Below the pieces are notes generated by a model, which did not search any database, was not told the DNA's origin, and was given only the letters and a program-made list of their open reading frames with translations. 64,000 bases of DNA from Chromobotia macracanthus. Its lineage: Eukaryota > Chordata > Actinopteri > Cypriniformes > Botiidae. Made by a program: the position numbers and the translations under genes. Below are positions 24,001-35,191 of this stretch, one piece after another (position 1 is the first letter of the stretch; the number at the start of each line of letters is the position of its first letter). The DNA is taken from contig JAZGTH010000019.1 in NCBI GenBank assembly GCA_036877525.1, forward strand, positions 4,716,501 to 4,780,500. Direction: 5' to 3'.

Positions 24001-26641
24001 TCAGTTGTTGTTGTTGGGGCAACAGTTGTGGTTGTTGGTGCAACAGTTGTGGTGGTTGGAGAATCGGTTGTGGCTGTTGGAGCAGAAGTTGTAGTTGTTG
24101 GTGCATCGGTTGTGGTAGTTGGAGAATCGGTTGTGGCTGTTGGAGCAGAAGTTGTGGTTGTTAGTGCAACAGTTGTGGTAGTCGGGGCAATAGTTGTGGT
24201 TGTTGGAGTGTCAGTTGTGGTTGTTGGAGCATCAGTTGTTGTTGTTGGTGCAACAGTTGTGGTGGTTGGAGAATCGGTTGTGGTGGTTGGAGCATCAGTT
24301 GTGGTGGTTGGAGCATCAGTTGTGGTGGTTGGAGCATCAGTTGTGGTGGTTGGAGTATCAGTTGTTGTTGTTGGAGCAGAAGATGTGGTTGTTGGTGCAA
24401 CAGTTGTGGTGGTTGGAGCAACATTCGTTTTGTTGTAGTTGTAGTAGTCGGGGCAATAGTCAGTTGTTGGTTGGCATCAGTTGTTGTGGTTGAGCACCAG
24501 TTGTGTAGCTGTGGCAGCAGTTGGGGCATCAGTTGTGGTGGTTGGAGCTCAGTTGTGGTGGTTGGAGCATCAGTTGTTGTTGTTGGGGCAAAGTTGTGTC
24601 AGTTGTTGGTGGGCATCAGTTGTGGTGGTTGGAGCAGTTGGTTGTTGGAGAGTTGCATCGGTTGTGGTGGTTGGGGCATCAGTTGTGTGTCAGTTGTGTT
24701 GTTGGGGCAACAGTTGTGGTGTTGGGCACAGTTGTGGTCTTGTTTTGTTGGTCAACAGTTGTGGTGTTGAGCGTCAGTTGTGGTTGTTGAATCAGTTGTT
24801 GTTGTTGGGGCAACAGTTGTGGTGGTTGGGCATCAGTTGTGGTGGTTGGAGAATCGGTTGTGGCTGTTGGAGCAAGTTGTGGTTGTTGGAGCATCAGTTG
24901 TGGTAGTTGGAGAATCGGTTGTGGCTGTTGGAGCAGAAGTTGTGGTTGTTAGTGCAACAGTTGTGGTAGTCGGGGCAATAGTTGTGGTTGTTGGAGCATG
25001 TTGTGGTTGTTGGAGCATTAGTTGTTGTTGTTGGGGCAATAGTTGTGGTTGTTGGAGCATCAGTTGGTAGCATTAGTTGTTGTTGTTGGGGCATCAGTTG
25101 TGTGGTAGTGGGCATCTGTTGTGGCGTTAGCAGCAGTTGTGTTGTTGGAGCATTCAGTGCACAGTTGTGGTTGTTGAGCATCAGTTGTGGTTGGAGCAAC
25201 AGTTGTTGGTGGGGCAACAGTTGTGGTGTGGCAACAGTTGTGTGTTGGGGCAAGTTTGGTAGTTAGTTGTGGTGTTGGGGCAATAGTTGTGGTTGTTGGA
25301 GCATTAGTTGTGGTGTTGGGTCAGTTGTTGGTTGGGCATCAGTTGTGGTTGTTGGTGCAACAGTTGTGGTGGTTGGAGCATCAGTTGTGGTAGTTGGAGA
25401 ATCAGTTGTGGCTGTTGGAGCAAAAGTTGTGGTTGTTGGTGCAACAGTTGTGTGTTGGGGAAATAGTTGTGGTAGTTGGAGCATTAGTTGTGGTTGTTGG
25501 AGCAATCAGTTGTGGTTGGTTGGAGCATCAGTTGTGGTGGTTGAAGCATCAGTTGTTGGTTGTTGGAGCATCAGTTGTGGTAGTTGGGCAGTTGTGGTGG
25601 TTGGAGCATCAGTTGTTGTTGTTGGAGCATCAGTTGTTGTTGTTGGAGCATCAGTTGTGGTTGTTGGAGCATCAGTTGTGGTTGTTGGAGCATCAGTTGT
25701 GGTGGTTGGAGCATCGTTTTTTTTTTTTGGGGTTGTGGTAGTTGGAGCATCAGTTGTGGTTGTTGGAGACAAGTTGTGGTTGTTGGTGAACATCAGTTGT
25801 GGTTGTGGTGGTTGGAGCATCAGTTGTGGTTGTTGGAGCATCAGTTTTTGTTGGTTGTGGTTGGAGCATCAGTTTTTGTTGACATCAGTTGGTTGTTGAT
25901 GCATCAGTTGTGGTGGTTGGAGCAACAGCTGGTTGGTCAGTTTGGTTGATGCAACAGTTGTGGTGGTTGGTGCAACAGTTGTGGTGGTTGGTGCAACAGT
26001 TGTGGTGGTTGGAGCATCAGTTGTGGTGGTTGGAGAATTGGTTGTGGCTGTTGGAGCAGAAGTTGTAGTTGTTGGAGTATCAGTTGTTGTTGAGGCAACA
26101 GTTGTGGTGGTTGGAGAATCAGTTGTTGTTGTTGGGGCAACAGTTGTGGTTGTTGGTGCAGCAGTTGTGGTGGTTGGTGCAGCAGTTGTGGTGGTTGGTG
26201 CAACAGTTGTGGTTGTTGGTGCAACAGTTGTGGTGGTTGGTGCAACCGTTGTTGTTGTTTGGGCAACCGTTGTGGTGGTTGGAGCATCAGTTGTGGTGGT
26301 TGGAGAATCGGTTGTGGCTGTTGGAGCAGAAGTTGTGGATGTTAGTGCAACAGTTGTGGTAGTCGGGGCAATAGTTGTGGTAGTTGGAGCATTAGTTGTG
26401 GTTGTTGGATCATCAGTTGTGGTTGTTGGAGCAACAGTTGATGTTGTTGTTGGTGCAACAGTTGTAGTAGTCGGGGCAATAGTTGTGGTAGTTGGAGCAT
26501 TAGTTGTTGTTGTTGTAGCATCTGTTGTTATTTGTGGAGTTGTAGTTGGAGTATCAGCTGTTTCAGTTTTTGATGAGGTCGGATCTGATGTTGTTTGGGC
26601 GAATACATTTGAACCTCCAGAAACAGTCCACCACACACATA
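6026..26641 (-). CDS. Giant mucin exon (Thr/Pro-rich repeat domain)
   Basis: A single exon of about 20.6 kb, close to 6,900 codons, encodes a Thr-dominated mucin domain expected to be densely O-glycosylated. The acceptor is at 26642-26643 (TTCACACAG) and the donor at 6021-6025 (GTAAG). From about 26.56 kb down to 10.6 kb the protein is a 7-residue repeat, Pro-Thr-Thr-Thr-Thr-x-Ala, where x-Ala is mainly DA, VA, SA, IA or NA, mixed with PTATTDS and PTASSDS variants. From about 10.6 to 6.2 kb it is more varied (for example LPTTTTVSQTA, LSKLSTTA) with a 143-residue higher-order repeat. The last about 50 codons switch to a non-mucin sequence (VVTSKLMFNSSSPVPSEAL ... GNVTY) that forms the first part of the downstream folded modules. 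The frame is not continuous as given: short indel-rich tracts at about 7780-8280, 12205-12300, 23375-23435 and 24415-25940 shift it, and a stop is read at 8211. These look like consensus errors in repetitive DNA, although decay cannot be excluded. I do not assign a specific mucin orthologue. Confidence 0.8.
8280..9600. repeat. 429-bp higher-order repeat inside the mucin exon
   Basis: Near-identical 429-bp blocks (143 codons) start at about 8347, 8776 and 9205. More diverged or interrupted relatives occur at about 6799 and 7738. In the coding strand each block carries LSLPSTAKETMTEAF and SKPMTTTS-like segments. The block length is a multiple of three, so copy-number change preserves the frame. 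Confidence 0.85.
10600..26560. repeat. 21-bp coding minisatellite (7-residue mucin repeat)
   Basis: There are roughly 700 or more imperfect copies of a 21-bp unit encoding PTTTTxA on the minus strand. The plus strand is almost pure G/T apart from the variable codons, and the minus strand almost pure C/A. Variants are interspersed (TATTDS, TASSDS, shorter and longer Thr runs) rather than homogenised into blocks. The unit has no stop codon in two minus-strand frames and in one plus-strand frame, which explains very long spurious antisense and shifted reading frames here. Confidence 0.9.
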
Positions 26642-26806
26642 CTGTGTGAAAAAAAATATTTGTTTTAGTATATGTTTTAGAAGTTTATTTATTTATTTTC
26701 TTTTTTCTAGAATTTCTTTTTGTAGTTTTTTATTAAGTTGGTCTAATTTGTTTTCATAGAAGGAGCTTATTCACTGAACATTTTATGAAGTATTAGGTTT
26801 ACTCAC

Positions 26807-26856
26807 ATATGATGAGGAAAGATTTCCTTCTGCCATCATAGTTAGGAATAAAGGAC
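26807..26856 (-). CDS. Mucin gene, signal-peptide exon (second exon or later)
   Basis: This 50-bp exon has a clean acceptor (TTTTAGCAG before 26856) and donor (GTGAGT after 26807). Only one frame joins in phase with the giant exon at 26641. It reads a basic stretch (DGRRKS) followed by a hydrophobic run that continues over the splice junction (FLIIL then CVWWTVSG) and ends at a plausible signal-peptidase site after NVFA, just before QTTSDP. The mucin is therefore predicted to enter the secretory pathway. The exon has no in-frame ATG, so the start codon must lie in an upstream exon (higher coordinates) that I could not identify. An ATGATG present in the exon is in the wrong phase for the downstream exon. 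Confidence 0.6.
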
Positions 26857-28560
26857 CTGCTAAAATAAGGTAAAAGTGTAATTGTGTTAACATATTTATG
26901 ATTGGTCTGTGTAATTTTCAGATGTTTAGGTGATGTTTTCTCTACAAATGTATAATTTAGCCAGAATCATGTTAACAAGTTTTAGTTCGTCATAAATTCT
27001 AAGTACATTTATTTTTGTTCTTCAGAACTGAACTTTTGAGGGTATTTACATTTATTTGCATTAATATTTTTTGTTGTGGTTACAATGTTTCATTTGAGTT
27101 GCATGTTTCGATTAAATTCTTGTAAATGTTTAACCTCTAAATTGCAGGTAACTTTCTGCACCCAAGCTTCACTATTACAATATTAAATCAACAAATCATG
27201 TCTGGTTCAAATGTACTTGTTTAATAATCACTAAATAAAGCCAACCAATTTTACATTATATGGAAGATTATATTTTGAACAATTTTTTTTAAAATATCAC
27301 AAAGTGTTTTCATACAACAACTTCGTATCAAAATGAATACTACAAACTGTGTACAGATTTTACATTTACAAACATTATCAGTTTACACAAAATGCAATGT
27401 CACTCAGCACTTGGTTACACTTTATTTTGATAATCCACTTTAGAAATTCTAATAATCGTAAGTAATTTTGCTTAAATAATTAACTAACTAACATTAATTT
27501 GAAACTACATGTCAGCTAACTCTAATTAGAGTAATAGTGGACTGTTAGGTTAGGGTTAATATTATAGGAATGTACTTGCAGAAGTTACTTATAGTCAGAA
27601 GAATGTCTGTTGGGGGACCATCAAAATAAAGTGTAAGCAGAAATTAAGCAGACAGTCTAATACTTTAATGACTGGTACATGCAAAGTTTATAGTTAGCAG
27701 AAATGGACTATTGAAATAAAGTGTTACCTATATCATATGTATATACAGATGTAGAAGTTGTCAAATAGCCAATGATTTAAATGCTATAGCGTTTCTGAAA
27801 TACAACATTTTAATTTAATGTATTAAACATTCACGTGGCTTTAACCATGGTTATATTAGACTGGTTTCTTACCACTTAGAATTAGTGTGGATTCAGTATT
27901 TATTTGAGGTTTAAATTTATTCCAACAATAAAATACTACTACACCTACTAACATGATGTCTTACAATGTGTCAATTGTCAAATCTTTTTCAAACTTGAGA
28001 AATGGCCCATACAGAAGCACAATATGACAGCTACAAAACTGCTGTTTTGTAAAAGCAGAGACCCCAGAGCTCAATGACACAATCAGAGATAAAAGTCAAT
28101 GTGTGGGCTGTAAAATGGTGGACATGCATTGTCACAATATAAATATACATCGTTTTTATCTTTTAAAAACCCATAGCAGAGAATGACGCATGAGAATAAG
28201 GCACAGTGTGGTATCTACATCTAGATAAACTGGAGCCAATCTTTTGGGCTACCCTAATTGAATCAAAATGTGAACATATTGAGTTTAATGGCCTCCTCCA
28301 CTGTGTTAATAACAGGTTTAATTAACCGACAGCCCATTCATTTCTTCACTTAAATAGTGCTTTTAAAACTGCATTGCAGTGATGTATATTGTGCTTTATT
28401 TAGATATTAGACCTCCAGCTATTGGGGCATGGGATAAGGCCCCAATATCCTTCAGTCTTAGATATCGCCTCCTTTCATTAGAACATCTTTAATGATTGTC
28501 TCATACCAGCATGTTCTCATCATCAACATGAATATCTTTGAAAACAGAAATATTTATAAA
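26857..28560. other. AT-rich region upstream of the mucin exons
   Basis: I see no supported coding exon apart from a MITE at 27415-27636. The missing first exon and promoter of the mucin gene should lie here or further right. I could not identify them. Confidence 0.5.
27415..27636. mobile_element. MITE with TTACACTTTATTTTGAT termini
   Basis: A 222-bp element bounded by inverted repeats TTACACTTTATTTTGAT (27415 on) and ATCAAAATAAAGTGTAA (ending 27636). A second partial relative ends near 27727 (TTGAAATAAAGTGTTAC). It has no coding capacity. Confidence 0.7.
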
Positions 28561-28604
28561 AGCATTTCTACGTTTTCTACACATGCAAAGAATTATGCAC
28601 GCGT

Positions 28605-28700
28605 CTTAATCTTACGTAAGCAACCGACTGCAACTGAGACGCCATGACGCGCATGCGCAGTGGGGAGATGAATAACGACAGATTACGCATGCGTATAGAA
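28605..28700. promoter_or_regulatory. CpG patch with bZIP- and NRF1-type palindromes
   Basis: In otherwise AT-rich DNA this patch holds CTTACGTAAG (28611-28620, bZIP-type palindrome), GCGCATGCGC (28649-28658, the NRF1 consensus core) and TACGCATGCGTA (28684-28695). Such NRF1 sites are typical of TATA-less housekeeping promoters. Which transcript it would drive is not clear. A protein-like ORF begins at 29492 on the plus strand and the mucin gene starts somewhere to the left on the minus strand. Confidence 0.45.
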
Positions 28701-29491
28701 ACTAGATCGATTTATTAACTTTTTAATATTTGTACCACGTAGTGTTATTATATATATTATATAAGTGGTTTAAACGTGCCTATTAGTAACGCTTATTGTG
28801 TGGCTGTTTGCGATGTTGATAAACTGACGATTTGATCATTTGTTGGTAAATCTTGACTTTTTGATGGATTTATTGTCATATACTTTAGTACATAAAACAA
28901 TGTTTTGTGCAAACTACAGAACTTGCTGTGTGACAGACAAAAGATCATCAAAACTGAGCACTGAAAATCATGTGCAGAATCGTTTAAAGTTGTTTAGTAT
29001 GATGCTAATATTATGATATTATTTTGCTCAATACAATATTGTACGTGTATAAATCCAAACGTTAAAACGTTTACCTAGAAACACAAATAACTCATGTTTG
29101 CTTCCCCTCAACAGTAAATATGACTTAAATACAATGCAGATGGTTTTATTTAAAAAGTTGCATTGATTTAATATTAGTAATATACTTTCATTTGTTGTTT
29201 AATGATTGTTTTTACCAAACACGTTAAAATTACATTCAGATATTACACAGACAAAATGTAATAATTGCTCATGAGTTTATACGGTTGATCCAATACATTT
29301 AGCCTAATAGTATGTGATTAAAACAATTTAAGCTCTGCAATAAACATTGAGCATGCGTGTAACTGAAATTAATGATTTTGCATGTCGGAAAATCCAGGCT
29401 GTTTACTTTGTAAACCAGACTAAGACATTAACTTGTACAGTACAGATACAATAAACAACAGAAACAAAGGTCATCTGCACCACAACTGCGC

Positions 29492-29683
29492 ATGCCTGTA
29501 AAACGTCCTCTACGTCATGGATTTAATCCAGTCCTGACCAAGCATCACAATTTATCATCAGTCTACAAAGAATATCCTTGTACATCCCAGTTAGAACTAG
29601 ATCCGCTTATTGAAAGCACTAATAGAAAAGTTTACAAAGTCCTAGAATGGTCAATGAAGCATACAGAGAAAGCCTGCACTTGA
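29492..29683 (+). CDS. Possible small protein or exon, 63 aa, unrecognised
   Basis: An ATG-to-TGA frame of 63 codons begins inside an NRF1-like element (TGCGCATGCC, about 29487-29496). The product is basic and mixed in composition (begins MPVKRPLRHGFNPVLTKHHN, later LELDPLIESTNRK). It lacks the low complexity of most chance ORFs in this AT-rich region. I recognise no family. It could be a small gene, a first exon, a relic, or chance. No splice or polyadenylation evidence decides this. Confidence 0.25.
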   Translation: MPVKRPLRHGFNPVLTKHHNLSSVYKEYPCTSQLELDPLIESTNRKVYKVLEWSMKHTEKACT

Positions 29684-30710
29684 CTGTGCATTATATACAC
29701 TAATACAACACTAGGCCAGCAAGGCCCTGTATCCCCCTGCTGGTAGACATTGTAACTACACCATCTGACTACAAAGAGCATCTTTATCCTTCAAAAATGT
29801 TGAGTGTTGCAAAGGAGCTTTCAAAAAGCTTTGGCAATTTTTAGTAGCACACTATTTAAATAGACAGCCTAAACCCCAAGTTTACCTAAAACTTTGTAAT
29901 GCAATCACTGGTATTCTCTAAGAAATACAAATCTGTGTTCTGTCCTAACAAATCTTCTCTGTCCTAAAAAATGTCTCGTTTTCAGAGAATAAGGACTCTA
30001 AGGTAACAGCAAATGTTTCCCGAATATTTCCTACTCGAAGAATTAATTATTAGGTCAACCATCACTTAAATATATTGAAAAATAATGGAAAAATACAGAA
30101 TGTAAAGAATACAAAATAGCATTCTTAAAACGAGTAGGAATCAATGGCCGATGAATACATTACAAATTACTATATGCAAGAAATGTGAAAGCTACTAGCT
30201 TATATAATAAACTACCAAAATATATTATTATATTAATAAATTAAATTATAAAGATACTGTCCTCAAGAATGACAGACCAAACAGAAGAATTATTGAAATG
30301 ATTGGCTTACTAAAACAGACAGACAGTTCCTAAATATAAAACAAGCAATGTGTTAAATACAGTGCTTTCTTACAAATAGACAAATAAATATAAATGAATT
30401 TATTTCAAATTGTAGGCAAGACTTAAACAATTAAACATTTTACCTGAGCTCAGTAACTTACCCTTTTTCCCTGTTTAAATTCATAACCATGTGCAACAAA
30501 ATGTGTAATTGTCCTTGTACAGCTTCCTGCGGTTTGTCCTCCTACGTTAAACTTAACAGACTGGCGAGAAAAATGTAGATGATAATATTAAAGCTTGACG
30601 TGTGTAAGGTGTGGCAACTGAGTGACTGATCACTGTAGAGAGCAAACCGAAATGATGTTAAACGATGTTAAACTATGCCATGTCAACAATAAAGGGCGTA
30701 TGCCCAAACA

Positions 30711-30731
30711 ATATATTATTATTATTATTAT

Positions 30732-30762
<31 letters not shown>

Positions 30763-30769
30763 ATATATG
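30711..30769. repeat. (ATT)n/(AAT)n microsatellite
   Basis: ATT repeats followed by AAT repeats, forming an imperfect inverted repeat. Confidence 0.9.
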
Positions 30770-32256
30770 AAGTATACATAAAGTGGTACCACTTTATAGT
30801 ATGAGGAACCCACATTCACTATTAACTGCAAATTTTGCCTATATATAATATATTTTCTAAAGATAATGATAAAGATAAAATACCTTATATTTCCTGTGTT
30901 GTCGTTTAACTTTAACTCATTTTATAGATACCATTTAATGGTTACATATGATGTGCTTTGGAAATGATTCTTATCTCACGTGGTGTAAGGTGTCAAATGA
31001 CTATTTAAATAATGACAAAAGGACAAGGAAGTATGGAATTGAATGTAATTGTCTAGTATGTAATTGTGGGAGAAATCTCAGCATGGCATATCCTCTTAAT
31101 GACATAAAGCATATGCAATGGTTTTAGTAATGACCATCTTAAAGCTTGAAAACCTTTTTAAATCGAAACACCATCTCACAATTACAATATTTGATAGCAA
31201 TATTTGGTCAACAACAAATTTACCAAATAGACATTTTATTCCCCCTCTTTCTTTCTAAAGATAGCCAATACCACACACATCTGAAAAATAATACTAAAAA
31301 CAAAAATGTTTTTCTGTCTTTAATATTGTTTATAGGGTGCGAACACAGTTTTAAAATATCTTAGGCAGTAACACACACACAAAGTTTGCTATCATAGACA
31401 CAATTCCTTTTCTTTGGCTGTCAGTCTTTTTGTTCTAATAGCCTTGGGTGTGTCCAGCATACTTAAAAGGAACACACATTCATATGTACAGGTAGGCACA
31501 CCTTTTAAAATGATATATTGACAATATTTCATTATTGTTGAACAATTGAATTTCTGACTTTTGTATTTGTATCATTATAGATAAAAGCCATTTACTTTTG
31601 AATGTTAACGAAAGTGCACAATACAAAAGTGTACTGATGAGAAAACCTGGAACCCAAACACAGATGTCCATTTACTGAAACTGACACCCAGCTTCTGTAA
31701 CCTATGGGGGCTGTTATACAGACACAATGCACAATACAGAATTCCAAAGTAGCTTAGACTCTTATAGACTTATAAACAAACATAACAAATAAACCTTCTT
31801 CATCAGTGTCTAACATTCTTTAACATATTTATCCTTAAATTGTAATCATTTATCATTTCTTGTCTCCATACCTTTGTGCTTTACTCTTTAATGATTATTT
31901 GGGTCAGGACACCTAAGCCTTTACTCACACAATGCCATTCATATGAAGTGGTTTGCGATTAAATGAGAATTCAGTGAATACTGTGGTAAATAATCATACC
32001 ATTCTAAAAATACCAGAAATGTGTACCAGGAGTCTGGTGGCTCTGTGATTTCCAATTTGAAGTTGTGAGGCAAGTTTTTCACACTACTTGTATATTGTAG
32101 GTCTAAAATAACAAAAGAGAGGAACAAGGTGGGGAGTATAAAGTTAATGGAGAAAGGGCAGAAGCATATCAAAGCTAGTTTGGTTTTAAGGTTCTAAGTT
32201 CATGGAGGCAAGTCAGCTTATTTCAGAGTTATGGCAGAAAAATATGGAGATATGAA

Positions 32257-32316
32257 TATATGTATATAGATATAGATATAGATATATATATATATAGATA
32301 GATATAGATATATAGT
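32257..32316. repeat. TA/GATA-type microsatellite
   Basis: Interleaved TA, GATA and AGATAT units. Confidence 0.9.
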
Positions 32317-34999
32317 TATAAATACACACAGTAAATCAATAACATATTTACATCATATTGTAATTGAAATATCAACATTAGGGGACCTGATTTAAGACCA
32401 TTGAGATAAGTTTGGTTGTTGTGGCGCTAAAACATTTGAGAAGGGGGAAGAAGTTTAAAAAGTAACATAGAGGATAAGGACAATTACTTTGAAGGACATC
32501 TTATGAACTCTATTGATAGACAATGACAGGATTATATAACACAGCCAATATAAAGAATGAAGGAGAATCAGTTATTGGATGTTTAAAAGCCAGCTCTTTT
32601 CCATTTTGTTTTTTTATGTAGGTATAATAGTATTTCTAAATTACTAATTGTATTACAGAATTTGTCATGGAAATACATATATTTTGTTAATCATATTAAA
32701 TGCACAAGTATTAGCTTTGGTTGGAGAACCAAAACTCACACAACATTGTGCAGCACAGTTATCCAGCACAGTGGTTCCCGGTTTGTGCCTTTCTGTGCAG
32801 GAATAGCATGTTGTTTATGTGTTGCTGCTTGTTTCCTTTAGGTACTCTAGTTTCCCCCAATACCGATAACCTGATACCGATCAGGTTAAATTGGAGATAC
32901 TAGATTGTTATGTGAGTGCATTATGAGTGTGATTGTGTGTCTCATAGCCAGGAAAGGCTCCAACACACCCCACAACACTGATATTGATTTTTATGCGCAA
33001 TAAACAATGGATGCAATCCCTTAAGATTTATTAGATGTGAATGCATGATAATTATGGTAACTGTGGTAAACGTTTGGCTTTTTTAGATTGTGTTGTGATT
33101 GAGTTGTACATTTAGTTGTACAATCTTGAAGCCACGCTTTGGGTTAGCTTTGAGTATCGCTACAACCCTGTACACATTATTCACTAGCTGGTATACCAAT
33201 TTTCATGATGTAAAATATATTGCAAATATATGCTTATTCTAAATATTTGTTTAACAATAATAAAAAGTATTTCATCAAAGTCTATCTAAGTTAAATGTTC
33301 AGAAATAAACGTAAAGAAACGCAACGTAAAAAACAATTGCATTATTCTGTCCTCTGTTAATCGGGAGAAGAACAGTGAAGCAATTGTTTAGCTATTATAT
33401 AGACTAAATCTGGATGCTTTATGTTTTACATATTTACATGTTTGTTCTCCCAAAGGTTTTTTATAACCCCACACCTAAGCAGGAACAGATTTTCAGGTCA
33501 ATCTTTCCCCCACACACTTTATTTTAGTTCCGATGTAGTCTGTGAAACAAACAGCGTTTTGTAATACTGCACAACAATACCATTTCATATGTTGTTTGAC
33601 TGGAATGACTGCTTGTATTCCTGATCTTTATTAGATAATAATACGCTTTAAATACAACGCATTTTATAGTGTATTCTGATAATGATATCTTTAAAATCAA
33701 ACGAAGATAAAGCAGACACGATACAACCCAAATCTGACATCGCTATACCAGATGTCCACTGAAAAATAACAAATAAATAACAAATAGCCCAAAATAATAC
33801 GATTGCAAAGTAATTAATATCACGAATGGGAGTCTACAGCTGTAGAAATCTTTCTTATTATAGTACAGATTCATACTCAACAAATTATCTGAGCGTTGTT
33901 ATTTGTATTGTTGACGTAGATGTGGTTTTGATTGTATCTGAATATCAGTGGAAATGAAAGACCGGAATGCCATGGTCTGTTACCTCATACTGAGGCGTAA
34001 AAACCAGTTCAGCAATGAAAAAGGAAAGCACAATATTCACGTTTCAAAGGGTTATTTTGTATGTTGAACTACAGCCCACAAAATACTGGCGATGTTTTTT
34101 TGGGTGGAGCAGGTTGGACGGTTTGCCGCACTCAGGGAACAGCAGCAGACTTCGCCCTTACAAAAATGTTCATGGTGACAATGCTTAGTATCTGGCGAAT
34201 AAGTTACTTTACGTGTGGTTACCGTACTAAAACTACCAGCTCTGATATGGATAAATGGATACATAAAAATAAAATCAAAAATGAAAATGACAAACGTTTT
34301 GGAAGCGGCATTAATTTTATTTCATATTTTTCATTACAATACAAACATTAGCCTATACTTTATCATATTTTAGAGCTAAACCTTTACATTTTTTAAAACT
34401 TTTTAAAAAAAAATCATGCTAAATAAGCATGATTTCTTAACTAGTTAATTAGTTAAGAAATGCAAAAAGACCCTCTAGGTTATTCTTTGCATTGTTTGGA
34501 AATTCATGTTATTTAAAGTCAACGACAGTGTATAATTATTTTGACATGCATTCATCTTCTGCCTTGGCACACCCATTGTAGTATAGCAGGTCTTTATTTA
34601 TTTGTTCCAATTGCAACATAGCCTTTAGACTTCGAGTCTGCTGTGCACTGACAATTGTTCGTAACACATAGCCTAGCCATAGTTTTGACTGGTGGAAAAA
34701 CAGTCATGAACAATTACAGAGTCTTCCCCATTACTACGCACTTGTTTGTTGTCAGTCTATCCTATTTCGTATGCATATAGCCTATATGAGTTTCTGTTTC
34801 GTCCAGCATGCTTTACCATTAATGTTTTCAGGGGGATGGAAAGTCGTTAATTTGAAGTATACTTTGATACTTCTGCATAAGCATCAACATGGAAATATTA
34901 CTTGTGTTGCCAAATTGCATAGGAACACATTTCTGTGCTCATCGGAGTAGGAGCAGAAATTTGTAAAGATACAAGGAGCACTCACTGATCTCCAGTCTC

Positions 35000-35191
35000 C
35001 AGGGCTCATAAACCATGCTCCTGAACGGTCAGTGTCCTACAGAGTTAAGGCTCAACCCTAATTCAACACATCTGATCAAGCTAATCAAGGCCTTCCGGAT
35101 TCCTAGAATCTTCCAGGCAGGTGTGCTGGAGATGGTTGGAGCTAAACTCTGCAGGACACTGTCCCTCCTGGAGCTGCGTTTGACACCCCTG
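35000..35191. mobile_element. hAT-like MITE (CAGGGGTG termini)
   Basis: The right end reads GTTTGACACCCCTG, the complement of a CAGGGGTGTCAAAC terminus, and the left end begins CAGGG. Internal GTCAGTGTCCTACAGAG and CTCTGCAGGACACTG arms are inverted. No clear 8-bp target duplication is seen. The same family is at 5006-5188 and 61085-61190. Confidence 0.7.

Larger units (their letters stand above)
29690..34990. other. AT-rich intergenic DNA
   Basis: No supported gene. It contains inverted (ATT)n/(AAT)n at 30711-30769 and a TA/GATA-type tract at 32257-32316. Two adjacent perfect short inverted repeats, AATCATGC/GCATGATT at 34412-34433 and TTTCTTAACTA/TAGTTAAGAAA at 34433-34461, could form back-to-back hairpins. 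Open frames such as the one at 34061-34351 have no recognisable family and no splice context. Confidence 0.6.

Noticed and set aside
10600..26560. Regular short repeats that could suggest a CRISPR-like or satellite array
   Set aside because: There are no spacers, the unit is coding with a 7-residue period, and the host is a vertebrate.
34052..34351. Opposed 70- and 96-codon frames
   Set aside because: They lie on both strands of the same DNA, with no recognised domain or conserved splice site.
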